A DNA stretch of 64,000 nt, taken from NCBI RefSeq assembly GCF_025907915.1, contig NZ_JAPAAF010000021.1:1-64000 (forward strand), in the 5' to 3' direction. Origin of the DNA: Gaoshiqia sediminis. Its GTDB lineage: Bacteria; Bacteroidota; Bacteroidia; Bacteroidales; Prolixibacteraceae. The notes under the pieces are model-generated. The model was not told where the DNA came from. It saw nothing but the letters and a program-made list of their open reading frames with translations, and ran no database searches. The position numbers and the translations under genes were made by a program. This document shows, one piece after another, positions 56,772 through 64,000 of this stretch; within the stretch, counting starts at the first letter, position 1, and each line of letters begins with the position of its first letter.

Positions 56772-57026
56772 ATGAATACAAAAAAGCGTCTGGGCTTTGT
56801 CGGCATCATCATTGATGACCGGAATAGCTGTGCGGCAACGGTTAACGAAATTCTTTCCAATCATGCCGATCTTATTCTGGCACGCACCGGCGTACCTCAC
56901 ATCAAGGGCAACACCTCTGTTATTACGCTGGTGGTTGACAGCACAACCGACGACCTGGGAAAATTGACCGGCCGCCTGGGAAGTATTGAGGGAGTTCAGG
57001 TAAAATCAGGATTGGCAAAAAAATAA
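56772..57026 (+). CDS. TM1266-family iron-only hydrogenase system regulator-like protein
   Basis: An 84-residue protein of the TM1266 family, an ACT/NikR-C-like ferredoxin fold, typified by KRLGFVGIIIDDRNS, the central HADLILARTGVPH and VITLVVDSTTDDLGKLTGRL. It is usually found beside hydE/F/G genes and is annotated as a putative regulator, though it has no DNA-binding domain. The ATG follows a poly-A region; the gene lies 5 bases before hydG, so they are certainly cotranscribed. Confidence 0.92.
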   Translation: MNTKKRLGFVGIIIDDRNSCAATVNEILSNHADLILARTGVPHIKGNTSVITLVVDSTTDDLGKLTGRLGSIEGVQVKSGLAKK

Positions 57027-57031
57027 ACATC

Positions 57032-58429
57032 ATGGAAATAACAAACGCATCATTCATCAACGAACAAGAGATCAGCAACATTCTTCAAAAATACAGCAAA
57101 CCAAGCTACGAACAGGTAACCGACGTGTTGGCCAAGGCCCGCGAAATGAAAGGCCTCGACTTACAGGAAGTGGCCGTGCTTACCGGAATCAGCGACCCGT
57201 TGCAACTGCACGAGCTATTCCAGACGGCCAACCACATCAAGGACACTATTTACGGGAAACGGCTGGTGCTATTTGCCCCGCTTTATATTTCCAACCTATG
57301 CGCCAACGAGTGTGTATATTGCGCCTTCCGGGCCAAAAACAAAGCCATCGTTCGCCGGTCGCTGAACCAGACCGAGGTCCGCCACGAAACCGAGGCGCTC
57401 ATCAAACAAGGGCACAAACGTGTATTGCTGGTTGCCGGCGAATCGTACCCAAAACAAGGCTTTCAATATGTGCTCGACTCCATCCGCTCGGTTTACGAAG
57501 CCCGATACAACGACTCCGAAATCCGCCGCGTGAATGTAAACGTGGCCCCGCTTTCAGTGGATGAATTCAAACTGCTTAAGGCAGAAAAGATAGGTACATA
57601 TCAAATTTTTCAGGAAACGTACCACCACGAAACCTATAAAAAAGTACATGTTGGCGGTAAAAAAATGAATTACGACTGGCGGGCTACTTCACTGCACCGG
57701 GCCATGGAAGCCGGCATCGACGATGTGGGTATCGGCGTACTCTTTGGACTGTTCGACTACCGCTTCGAACTGCTGGCCATGATGCAGCACATTCACGAGC
57801 TGGAGCGCGTATTTGGCGTTGGCCCGCACACCATCAGTGTTCCCCGCATGGAACCGGCCACCGGCTCCGACATTGCTTCGCACCCGCCATTTGCCGTTTC
57901 CGACCTCGAATTCCGGAAGATTGTGGCCATCCTTCGACTGGCCGTTCCTTACACCGGCATCATCATGTCAACCCGCGAAACGGCACAGATGCGTCGTGAA
58001 ACCTTTGCGCTGGGCGTTTCGCAGATCTCGGCAGGCAGCCGCACGAACCCGGGCGGTTACGAAGAAGAAGTTGAGGATGACACTTCCGGTCAATTCAGCC
58101 TGGGCGACCACCGCCCACTCGACGAGGTGATCCGCGATGTGGCACAAATGGGCTACATCCCTTCGTTTTGCACCGGCTGCTACCGGCTTGGGCGTACCGG
58201 ACAAGATTTTATGGACCTGGCCAAACCAGGCGCCATCAAAGCCCACTGCGGCCCCAATGCCCTGTCCAGCTTTATGGAATACCTCAACAATTACGCATCG
58301 CCCGAAACTTTCAGCATCGGTGTAAAACTAATTGAGGACACCATTGCCGAAATGGAAGGCCTGCCCCGCGACCGGGCCCGAAAACTGGTTGACCGGGTAA
58401 AACAGGGACAGAAGGATGTTTTTTGCTAA
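57032..58429 (+). CDS. hydG: [FeFe]-hydrogenase maturation radical SAM protein HydG
   Basis: HydG cleaves tyrosine to make the CO and CN ligands of the H-cluster. The 465-residue protein has the SAM-cluster motif CX3CX2C (C90, C94, C97 in NLCANECVYCAF) and the HydG-specific C-terminal auxiliary cluster motif CX2CX22C (C380, C383, C406), both intact, so the protein should be functional. ThiH-like features such as EVRHETEALIKQGHKRVLLVAGE are present. It follows the TM1266-like gene by 5 bases and is separated from aspA by a 7-bp repeat region. Confidence 0.97.
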   Translation: MEITNASFINEQEISNILQKYSKPSYEQVTDVLAKAREMKGLDLQEVAVLTGISDPLQLHELFQTANHIKDTIYGKRLVLFAPLYISNLCANECVYCAFRAKNKAIVRRSLNQTEVRHETEALIKQGHKRVLLVAGESYPKQGFQYVLDSIRSVYEARYNDSEIRRVNVNVAPLSVDEFKLLKAEKIGTYQIFQETYHHETYKKVHVGGKKMNYDWRATSLHRAMEAGIDDVGIGVLFGLFDYRFELLAMMQHIHELERVFGVGPHTISVPRMEPATGSDIASHPPFAVSDLEFRKIVAILRLAVPYTGIIMSTRETAQMRRETFALGVSQISAGSRTNPGGYEEEVEDDTSGQFSLGDHRPLDEVIRDVAQMGYIPSFCTGCYRLGRTGQDFMDLAKPGAIKAHCGPNALSSFMEYLNNYASPETFSIGVKLIEDTIAEMEGLPRDRARKLVDRVKQGQKDVFC

Positions 58430-58432
58430 AAA

Positions 58433-58453
58433 TTGGTCATTGGTCATTGGTAA
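58433..58453. repeat. heptamer repeat ATTGGTC
   Basis: Three tandem 7-bp units, ATTGGTC, ATTGGTC and ATTGGTA, immediately after the hydG stop. Different unit from the array that follows, but the same 7-bp period. Confidence 0.6.
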
Positions 58454-58464
58454 TATATTTAGGC

Positions 58465-58478
58465 ATGGACAATGGACA
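58465..58478. repeat. heptamer repeat ATGGACA
   Basis: Two tandem ATGGACA units between the ATTGGTC block and the AACTTGA array. Confidence 0.45.
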
Positions 58479-58547
58479 ACTTGAAACTTGAAACCCGGAA
58501 CCTGGAACTTGGAACTTGAAACCTAGAACTTGAAACCTGGAACTTGA
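58478..58547. repeat. ten-unit heptamer array with consensus AACYTGR, before aspA
   Basis: Ten consecutive 7-bp units with no gap: AACTTGA, AACTTGA, AACCCGG, AACCTGG, AACTTGG, AACTTGA, AACCTAG, AACTTGA, AACCTGG, AACTTGA. The array ends 6 bases before the aspA start codon, so it covers the place where a ribosome site would lie. It does not change any reading frame if unit number varies. Confidence 0.85.
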
Positions 58548-58553
58548 AACTCC

Positions 58554-59945
58554 ATGAAAACCCGCACTGAAAGTGATTTTATAGGAACAAAGGAAATCCC
58601 GGCTGATGCGCTGTACGGCATTCACACGGCCAGGGCGCTGGAGAACTTCAATCTGACCGGAAGGCCAGTAAATCGCGAACTGGTGAAAGCCTACGGCTGG
58701 GTAAAACTGGCCTGCGCCCAAATCAACCGTGAGCTTGGCTATTTTAAAGATGATGAAAAAGCCGGTGCCATTGAACGCGCCTGCCACGAAATGGCATCAG
58801 GTTTCCTTGCTGATTGGGTTTTGGTGGATGCCCTCCAGGGAGGAGCAGGCACATCCACCAACATGAACGTGAACGAAGTGATTGCCAACCGGGCTTTACA
58901 AATCCTGGAGAAAGAACCGGGCAACTATGATGCGATATCGCCGCTCGACGATATCAACCTGCACCAGTCCACCAACGACACCTACCCCACTGCCCTTAAG
59001 CTGGCAGCCATTTTTTTGCTGCGAAAACTGGAACAGGCCGTGCTGGGACTTCAGGAAGCCTTTCAGCAAAAAGAGAAAGAGTTTGCTCACATCGTAAAAA
59101 TTGGCCGTACCCAATTGCAAGATGCTGTGCTCACCACGCTGGGCCGCGAAATGGCTGCCTATGCCGAAGCCTTCAACCGCGACCGCTGGCGCATTTACAA
59201 GTGCGAAGAACGCCTGCGGGTAATCAACCTGGGTGGCACGGCCATTGGCAGCGGTTTGGGAGCGCCGCGCCAGTTCATCTTCCGGGCCACCGACCGACTG
59301 CGCGAACTGACCAACACCTCGCTGGCCCGCGCCGAAAACCTGATGGAAAACACGCAAAATGCAGATGTGTTTGTCGAAGTGTCCGGTATTCTGAAAGCTT
59401 GTGCCACCAACCTGATCAAAGTATCGAATGACTTACGGCTGCTTTCCAGCGGCCCTGATGCCGGTTTTGGCGAAATCAACCTGCCGCCCGTACAGGCCGG
59501 CTCGTCCATCATGCCGGGGAAAGTCAACCCGGTCATTCCCGAAACGGTAATACAAGCCTCCATGCAGGTTATCAGCAACGACCAGCTCATCACCCAGGCG
59601 GCCATGAGCGGCAACCTCGAGCTTAATCCCTTTCTGCCCGCAATTGCCGATGCCCTGCTCGCAAGCCTGCAACTACTTGAAAATGCCGCGTCTGCCTTGC
59701 ACCACAAATGCGTAAAAGGCATGACGGCCAATACCGATAAATGCCGGGAACATGTGCTTGGCTCAACAGCCATCATTACTGCCCTGATCGCCAAACTGGG
59801 CTACGAAACCTGTTCTCAACTAGCCCGGGAAGCAAAGAACCAACAGAAAACCATCCGGTCGGTAGTACTCGAAAAAGAACTTATGTCCAAAACAGAATTT
59901 GACGCGTTAATTTTGCCCGAAACAGTTAATAAACTAGGGTTTTAG
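58554..59945 (+). CDS. aspA: aspartate ammonia-lyase
   Basis: Converts aspartate to fumarate plus ammonium. The 463-residue protein is of the fumarase/aspartase superfamily: TRTESDFIGTKEIPADALYG at the start, NxxLNxHQSTND motif INLHQSTNDTYPT, and the signature SSIMPGKVNPVIPE (GSSxMPxKxNP) with its catalytic serine. It lies in the hyd maturation unit, after hydG, where ammonium release may feed H-cluster bridge assembly, but this link is inferred. Its start region is formed by a 7-bp tandem array. Confidence 0.94.
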   Translation: MKTRTESDFIGTKEIPADALYGIHTARALENFNLTGRPVNRELVKAYGWVKLACAQINRELGYFKDDEKAGAIERACHEMASGFLADWVLVDALQGGAGTSTNMNVNEVIANRALQILEKEPGNYDAISPLDDINLHQSTNDTYPTALKLAAIFLLRKLEQAVLGLQEAFQQKEKEFAHIVKIGRTQLQDAVLTTLGREMAAYAEAFNRDRWRIYKCEERLRVINLGGTAIGSGLGAPRQFIFRATDRLRELTNTSLARAENLMENTQNADVFVEVSGILKACATNLIKVSNDLRLLSSGPDAGFGEINLPPVQAGSSIMPGKVNPVIPETVIQASMQVISNDQLITQAAMSGNLELNPFLPAIADALLASLQLLENAASALHHKCVKGMTANTDKCREHVLGSTAIITALIAKLGYETCSQLAREAKNQQKTIRSVVLEKELMSKTEFDALILPETVNKLGF

Positions 59946-60054
59946 CCAACATATCGACATTTCGAAAAATTTCTAAATAGTTGTTAACGCTATTTTTATT
60001 TAGAATTATTCTCGATAAATTGCTGACGTTATTAACTAAAAAATTGGAAGAATT

Positions 60055-60294
60055 ATGAAAAAGTTGGTTTTTGTATTAGCCGTTGTTTTTGCTTTTGGAG
60101 TTACTTACGCATTGAACGTTCCTGCCAACGTTGAAAAAGCCGGTACCGAACAGGTTAGCTCCGTGAGCCAGGACGACAAAGAGAAGAAAAAAGAGTGCTG
60201 TGCTGAAAAGAAAGAAGCTTGCAGTGAAAAGAAAACTGCCGAAGAAAAAAAAGCATGCTGCGCTGAGAAAAAATCTTGTGGTGAAAAAAAATAA
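60055..60294 (+). CDS. small exported Cys- and Lys-rich protein
   Basis: A 79-residue protein that I do not recognise. It has a signal peptide (1-20, ending around YALN) and a mature part dominated by Lys, Glu and Cys, with repeated CC-x-EKK and C-x-EKK units (ECCAEKKEACSEKK, then ACCAEKKSCGEKK): six cysteines in about 26 residues. The pattern suggests metal binding or a disordered charged polymer. The ATG has a purine-rich ribosome site (GGAAGA). It lies between aspA and hydF and ends with its own terminator. Confidence 0.75.
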   Translation: MKKLVFVLAVVFAFGVTYALNVPANVEKAGTEQVSSVSQDDKEKKKECCAEKKEACSEKKTAEEKKACCAEKKSCGEKK

Positions 60295-60316
60295 CCAACA
60301 AGATACAATACATTGC

Positions 60317-60342
60317 AAAGGCCGGTTCTTCCGGCTTTTTTT
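60317..60342 (+). terminator. intrinsic terminator after the Cys-rich gene
   Basis: AAAGGCCGG and CCGGCTTTT form a stem of up to 9 pairs (one G-T), loop TTCTT, with a T run to 60342. It separates this gene from hydF. Confidence 0.85.
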
Positions 60343-60388
60343 GTACCCTTCTTTTTCAAAAAACATTGGTATAATTGCACAAGCTTTT

Positions 60389-60396
60389 TACTTTCG
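60389..60396 (+). promoter_or_regulatory. candidate promoter -7 box of hydF
   Basis: TACTTTCG, one base off TAnnTTTG, 19 bases before the hydF ATG. Since a terminator lies upstream, hydF needs its own promoter, which supports the call. Confidence 0.4.
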
Positions 60397-60414
60397 CATA
60401 GAATTTATTCATTC

Positions 60415-61638
60415 ATGAAAGCTCCCAAATCATTTCGCCTGCACATTGGTCTGTTCGGACGCCGCAACGTAGGTAAATCGTCGTTGCTGAACGCCCTCAC
60501 CCAACAGGAAGTTTCCATTGTTTCGGACATTGCCGGTACAACAACCGACCCGGTTGAAAAGCCGATGGAACTACTGCCGCTGGGGCCGGTGTTGTTTATC
60601 GACACAGCCGGTGTTGACGATGTGGGCGCGCTGGGCGAAAAACGCATCCAAAAAACAATGGCAGTGATCGACCGTACCGATTTGGGCATCATTGTTTCAA
60701 CCAGCCAGGATTGGGGCGATTTCGAGGAAAAGATTCTGCAGGAATTGCGTGAACGCGAAGTCCCGGTGATTTTGGTGTTCAACAAAAACGATTTGTACGA
60801 GTCGCGCCCCTGCATGGCAAACAGTTTTTCGGCTGAAAAACTTCCGGTAATCAAAACTTCAGCCACCCAACAAACAGGCATTCAAGAGCTGCGCGAAGCG
60901 ATTCTAAAATCGGCGCCCGACGATTTCATCAACCGTCCGGCCATTGTTGCCGACCTGGTTGGCCCGGGAGAGGCTGCTATTTTAGTCGTTCCCATCGATA
61001 AGGAAGCGCCCAAAGGAAGACTGATTTTACCGCAAGTACAAAGTATCCGCGATTTGCTGGATGGCGATTCGTTTTGCATGGTGGTGAAAGAACGGGAATT
61101 ACGCGAAGCCCTCAACCGGCTGAACAAACCGCCCAAACTGGTAGTAACCGACAGCCAAGCCTTTTTAAAGGTAGCTGCCGACACGCCACCCGAAATTCCG
61201 CTGACCAGTTTCTCCATCCTGTTTGCCCGCCACCAGGGCGACCTGGCTGAAATGGTGCGCGGCGCCATGGCCATCGACAAACTGAAAGCCGGCGACAAAG
61301 TGTTGATTGCCGAAGCCTGCTCGCACCATCCAATTGGCGAAGACATCGGAACCGTGAAAATTCCGCGTTGGCTCACCCAGTATGTGGGCGGTAAATTAGA
61401 AATCGACAACGCCCGAGGCCGTGATTTCCCGGAAAACATTGCCGATTACAAGCTTATTATCCATTGTGGGGCATGCATGTGGAACCGCCGCGAAATGCTG
61501 TCACGGATCATGAAAGCCCGCCAACTGGGCATCCCCATCACCAATTACGGGTTGACAATTGCCTATTCGCTGGGCATATTCGAACGTGCCTTGCAACCGT
61601 TCCCGGCAGCACTGGACATATTCAACCGGAACAAGTAA
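60415..61638 (+). CDS. hydF: [FeFe]-hydrogenase maturation GTPase HydF
   Basis: HydF is the scaffold and carrier on which the H-cluster subunit is assembled. The 407-residue protein has a G domain (about 1-170; P-loop GRRNVGKS at 15-22, DTAG at about 63-66, NKND at about 123-126), a dimerization part and a C-terminal cluster-binding part with the ligands C302-x-H304 and H350-C351-x2-C354 (CxHx45HCxxC). The open frame extends 34 codons upstream, but those lie in the terminator and promoter zone, so the ATG at 60415 is used. It ends 6 bases before the convergent DUF2007 gene. Confidence 0.96.
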   Translation: MKAPKSFRLHIGLFGRRNVGKSSLLNALTQQEVSIVSDIAGTTTDPVEKPMELLPLGPVLFIDTAGVDDVGALGEKRIQKTMAVIDRTDLGIIVSTSQDWGDFEEKILQELREREVPVILVFNKNDLYESRPCMANSFSAEKLPVIKTSATQQTGIQELREAILKSAPDDFINRPAIVADLVGPGEAAILVVPIDKEAPKGRLILPQVQSIRDLLDGDSFCMVVKERELREALNRLNKPPKLVVTDSQAFLKVAADTPPEIPLTSFSILFARHQGDLAEMVRGAMAIDKLKAGDKVLIAEACSHHPIGEDIGTVKIPRWLTQYVGGKLEIDNARGRDFPENIADYKLIIHCGACMWNRREMLSRIMKARQLGIPITNYGLTIAYSLGIFERALQPFPAALDIFNRNK

Positions 61639-61644
61639 AACCAA

Positions 61645-61881
61645 CTACTTGGCCTGTCGAACTAAATCATGAATAATGGGTTCTGCCTCGGCAACATCCG
61701 ATTCCTGAATATACAGATCGATGGCTGAAGGGACACCACCAGCAAAGCCGGCAGCCAGCCCTGAACTGAATTCATCTTTCACGATGGACGTAATGCCATT
61801 ATTTTCCAATTCCTCCCTCAATAAGTTTACGGTGAGTTCACTTCCGGTAAAAATTTTCACCAAGTTCAATCCTGTAATCAT
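61645..61881 (-). CDS. DUF2007-domain protein
   Basis: A 78-residue small protein of the DUF2007 type (ferredoxin-like fold related to putative signal-transducing proteins). The segment LVKIFTGSELTVNLLREELENNGI is the usual opening, and the ending has AEAEPIIHDLVRQ. Gly-rich middle (SSGLAAGFAGGVPS) is common in the family. The ATG has an AGGATAAG ribosome site. Function unknown. It is convergent with hydF, so it is not part of the hyd unit. Confidence 0.85.
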   Translation of the reverse strand: MITGLNLVKIFTGSELTVNLLREELENNGITSIVKDEFSSGLAAGFAGGVPSAIDLYIQESDVAEAEPIIHDLVRQAK

Positions 61882-62246
61882 AGCTTATCCTGTTTATTTT
61901 GATTATCAATTCATTTTATCTGACAAACAAGCTGCAAAACCCTTTCCCAAAACCTAAAAGAGAACTATTGAAACTCATCAGCACAGATAATGCATTTTAT
62001 GAAAATGCCAGATAAAAGTCAATGGCTACCCGTATATTTTTTCAAAAAATAATGAATTAATATTTTTCGCTGATTTCAGCAACACAAATAGCCACATCAA
62101 TCCTCTTTCAACTACTGAATTCCAACCGCATGCACTCCAGTATGCAAAATCGATCCAACACATTCGCAAAAAAGAAGGACCAAGTCCTGCGCAGACTTTG
62201 TCCTCCGTTTGCAGAATTATTTTCGAGATTTTAATTCAGCGCTAAC
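61882..62246. other. gene-free stretch of 365 bases with a terminator hairpin
   Basis: Contains only the hairpin at 62166-62204; the rest is AT-rich and shows no open frame with support, no TAnnTTTG box close to the DUF2007 start and no repeat. Confidence 0.45.
62166..62204 (-). terminator. intrinsic terminator of the TolB-like gene
   Basis: On the minus strand, after the stop at 62247, an 11-bp inverted repeat (62176-62186 with 62194-62204, one mismatch) is followed by TTCTTTTTT. Confidence 0.8.
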
Positions 62247-63389
62247 TCAATAAAATACCGGACTGTACCCGTAATGCTCACCGATCAGGCACAATTCACC
62301 TGGTTTCTCCACATCGACGTACCGGATGGACGGTGGGGAATTGCCAAGCTCGTGCGAAAAGGCGATATACTTTCCGTTGGGCGACCAGCTTGGTTGCCGT
62401 TCAATCCCATCAATCTCCAGTCGTTGCATACTCCCGGTTTCCAGATCCAGAATGACCAGATCGGCATTTCTCGGACTGTAGCTGAAATTACTGCGGAACA
62501 CCAGCTTTTTACCATCGGGCGACCAAGCAGGTTCGCCGTCATACTCCAGGGTAAACACAGCTGTCTGCCGGTTTCCTGTTTCCAGGTTGTGCAGCCAAAT
62601 ATCGTGTAAGCCATTCACATTGTTGGATGACGCCATTGTTTTCCCATCGGGCGAGATGGCCGGGTCCAGATTGGCCCAAGCTGCATTCACCGGGTCTGGC
62701 GTCAGGTTTACCAACGACGAAGCGCCAAGATCATAGGCATAAATACAGCCCAGTCCCTCATCCCGGAAACTGCGGAAAATAATTTTTTTTGAGTCGCTGC
62801 TCCAGACCGGCTGATCATCCGAAAGCGGATGGCTGGCCACCGGAAAACGCTCTGCCGTTGCCAACTTATAGATAAAAATGTCGCTATTGTATGCATCCAC
62901 GGTATCGGCAAAAACAAGCATGGAACCGTCAGGCGAAATCCGGGGAGCAGAAGATTCCCAGGTATTATTCAGCAATATCTCCGTTTCGCCATCCGACCAG
63001 TTGAAAGATTTGATGGCATTCACTTCAGCTCCGGCGGTCTGATACATCAGGCGCAGGGGTTTGATTTCCAATTCATAGCTGGCCGACAGATCGCCTGACT
63101 GCGCAAACAAACGCAGCTGCCCTTCCTTTTTCAGCAAGATTTCCCCGTTTTGTCCCAGGTTGGCTTTGCTGTCATCGGACAAACTCCAGCTAACCGGAAC
63201 TGTTTCATCTTCCTCGCCATTGAAAGTAACTTTCAGTTGAAAGGAATCCGAAACCCAACACGTGGTTACCGGCACCACAATTTCCATTTCCCGGCTAACA
63301 TCTGCCGGATCATCGGTATCGCAGGCTGCCAACAGCACAACGCCGACGATGAAGATATAATCATATATCTGGCTATTAATAAAAGACAT
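62247..63389 (-). CDS. TolB-like WD40/PD40 repeat lipoprotein
   Basis: A 380-residue lipoprotein: signal sequence (1-22, lipobox LLAAC) followed by an Ig-like domain (about 25-115) and a six-bladed propeller (about 120-380) of PD40 repeats, each with SPDG or SPNG (SSAPRISPDGSMLVF, DPAISPDGKTMAS, EPAWSPDGKKLVF, QPSWSPNGKYIAF). Such propellers resemble TolB but occur in many Bacteroidota surface proteins with unknown ligands. The open frame begins 25 codons upstream; the ATG at 63389 gives a proper signal sequence. Role unknown. Confidence 0.85.
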   Translation of the reverse strand: MSFINSQIYDYIFIVGVVLLAACDTDDPADVSREMEIVVPVTTCWVSDSFQLKVTFNGEEDETVPVSWSLSDDSKANLGQNGEILLKKEGQLRLFAQSGDLSASYELEIKPLRLMYQTAGAEVNAIKSFNWSDGETEILLNNTWESSAPRISPDGSMLVFADTVDAYNSDIFIYKLATAERFPVASHPLSDDQPVWSSDSKKIIFRSFRDEGLGCIYAYDLGASSLVNLTPDPVNAAWANLDPAISPDGKTMASSNNVNGLHDIWLHNLETGNRQTAVFTLEYDGEPAWSPDGKKLVFRSNFSYSPRNADLVILDLETGSMQRLEIDGIERQPSWSPNGKYIAFSHELGNSPPSIRYVDVEKPGELCLIGEHYGYSPVFY

Positions 63390-63548
63390 AACGTACAATT
63401 TCAATTGATGAATAATGATCTCAGGGTACTTACGAATCTGCATCCGCTGGCACGGAGATGACAACCATCATCGAAGGGTTGCGTGAGAGATCGCCCAAAT
63501 AAAACAAGATTTCCTGTTTGAAAGCGGGGAGCACCTGTCCCGGCACCG

Positions 63549-63986
63549 TCAGTTCATTTCCGAATACTTTTGGGTGAGCCAGGCTTCGGCTTGTGAAATC
63601 GTTTCGCAGAGGATTGTTGTGACCTGATAATTGCTTCTCTTTTTCAGCTCCAGCGAAGAGAGTTTTGAAAACAAATCGGGCGAAGTGATACTGATGTTGA
63701 AGCGCAATCCGCAGGCGTAGTTCAGTGGGAAAAAATAATTGCTGATCCAATCCACCAAACCGGCCCAGGCACCTTCAATTTCCTTCGTGTCGTGCACATG
63801 AAACCGGCATTGAAACCGCTGTCCATCCTGCTTTTGCCATTCGTACATCCGCATGGAAGCCGTTTTCACCTCTTCCTCCGTGCAGGGCCCGATCCATTTC
63901 ATGAGCAGGTAATTTTTCTGCGGCTCGTAACTAAGCTTTGCATAAACCTCTCCACGGTTATTTTTTATCAGGTCAACAACAATCAT
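63549..63986 (-). CDS. unknown protein of 145 residues, SpoIIAA-like
   Basis: A small cytoplasmic protein I do not recognise with certainty. It shows alternating strands and helices (YEPQKNYLLMKWIGPCTEEE, then FPLNYACGLRFNISI and SKLSSLELKKRSNYQV), a pattern found in SpoIIAA/STAS-like proteins of Bacteroidota. It has no signal peptide or membrane helix. Only 14 bases lie between its start and the window end, so upstream context is missing. Confidence 0.7.
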   Translation of the reverse strand: MIVVDLIKNNRGEVYAKLSYEPQKNYLLMKWIGPCTEEEVKTASMRMYEWQKQDGQRFQCRFHVHDTKEIEGAWAGLVDWISNYFFPLNYACGLRFNISITSPDLFSKLSSLELKKRSNYQVTTILCETISQAEAWLTQKYSEMN

Positions 63987-64000
63987 GGTCTGTTAAAAAC

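Noticed and set aside
58433-58547. CRISPR array
   Set aside because: Units are 7 bases without spacers, and no cas gene is present.

Overview
The window looks like a chromosomal segment of a Bacteroidota bacterium. Promoter boxes fit the phylum consensus TAnnTTTG. There is a SusC/SusD pair with a polysaccharide utilization locus (PUL), a type IX secretion C-terminal domain, many Bacteroidota-type lipoproteins, and a short RpoD of about 286 residues. The anaerobic [FeFe]-hydrogenase maturases together with sulfatase/GH144 genes suggest an anaerobe or facultative anaerobe of the Marinilabiliales type, but that placement is inference. No rRNA, CRISPR array, prophage or insertion sequence was seen; there is one tRNA (Trp).

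Layout. 0-4.3 kb: housekeeping genes on the minus strand (M24 aminopeptidase, NUDIX hydrolase, ABC-F ATPase). 4.5-10.1 kb: an exopolysaccharide export operon (Wza-like SLBB protein, a small unknown protein, a Wzz-like co-polymerase, and a UDP-glucose 6-dehydrogenase that resembles the animal enzyme). 10.2-25.2 kb: mixed core genes (miaA, Yip1-family membrane protein, smpB, mazG, a TRIC-type channel, CHRD lipoprotein, AbgT transporter, phoH-purC, two sensor kinases, an HtrA protease with a sigma-54-like promoter, rpoD). 25.2-28 kb: a glycosyltransferase, a small unknown gene and a lone LutA-like protein.

28.1-48 kb is a PUL transcribed on the minus strand: susC (interrupted by an in-frame TAA), susD, a double-LamG surface lipoprotein, a terminator-like hairpin, two GH144 (endo-beta-1,2-glucanase family) proteins flanking a metallophosphoesterase, GH43, GH3 and a sulfatase. 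A divergent beta-propeller/Y_Y_Y/LuxR-type regulator lies next to it. The enzyme set points to beta-1,2-glucan, possibly carrying charged substituents.

48.1-55.3 kb: tRNA-Trp, a DNA alkyltransferase, then a tight five-gene operon (lipoprotein, DUF2490, VTC polyphosphate-polymerase domain, DUF4956 membrane protein, and a large CotH-kinase/lamin-tail protein with a type IX sorting tail). This operon is the best candidate here for an incompletely described system.

55.3-61.6 kb: an [FeFe]-hydrogenase maturation island (hydE divergent from TM1266-like regulator-hydG-aspA, then a Cys/Lys-rich exported peptide and hydF) with no hydrogenase structural gene in the window. An array of ten 7-bp units lies directly before aspA. 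The window ends with a DUF2007 gene, a TolB-like lipoprotein and a small unknown gene.
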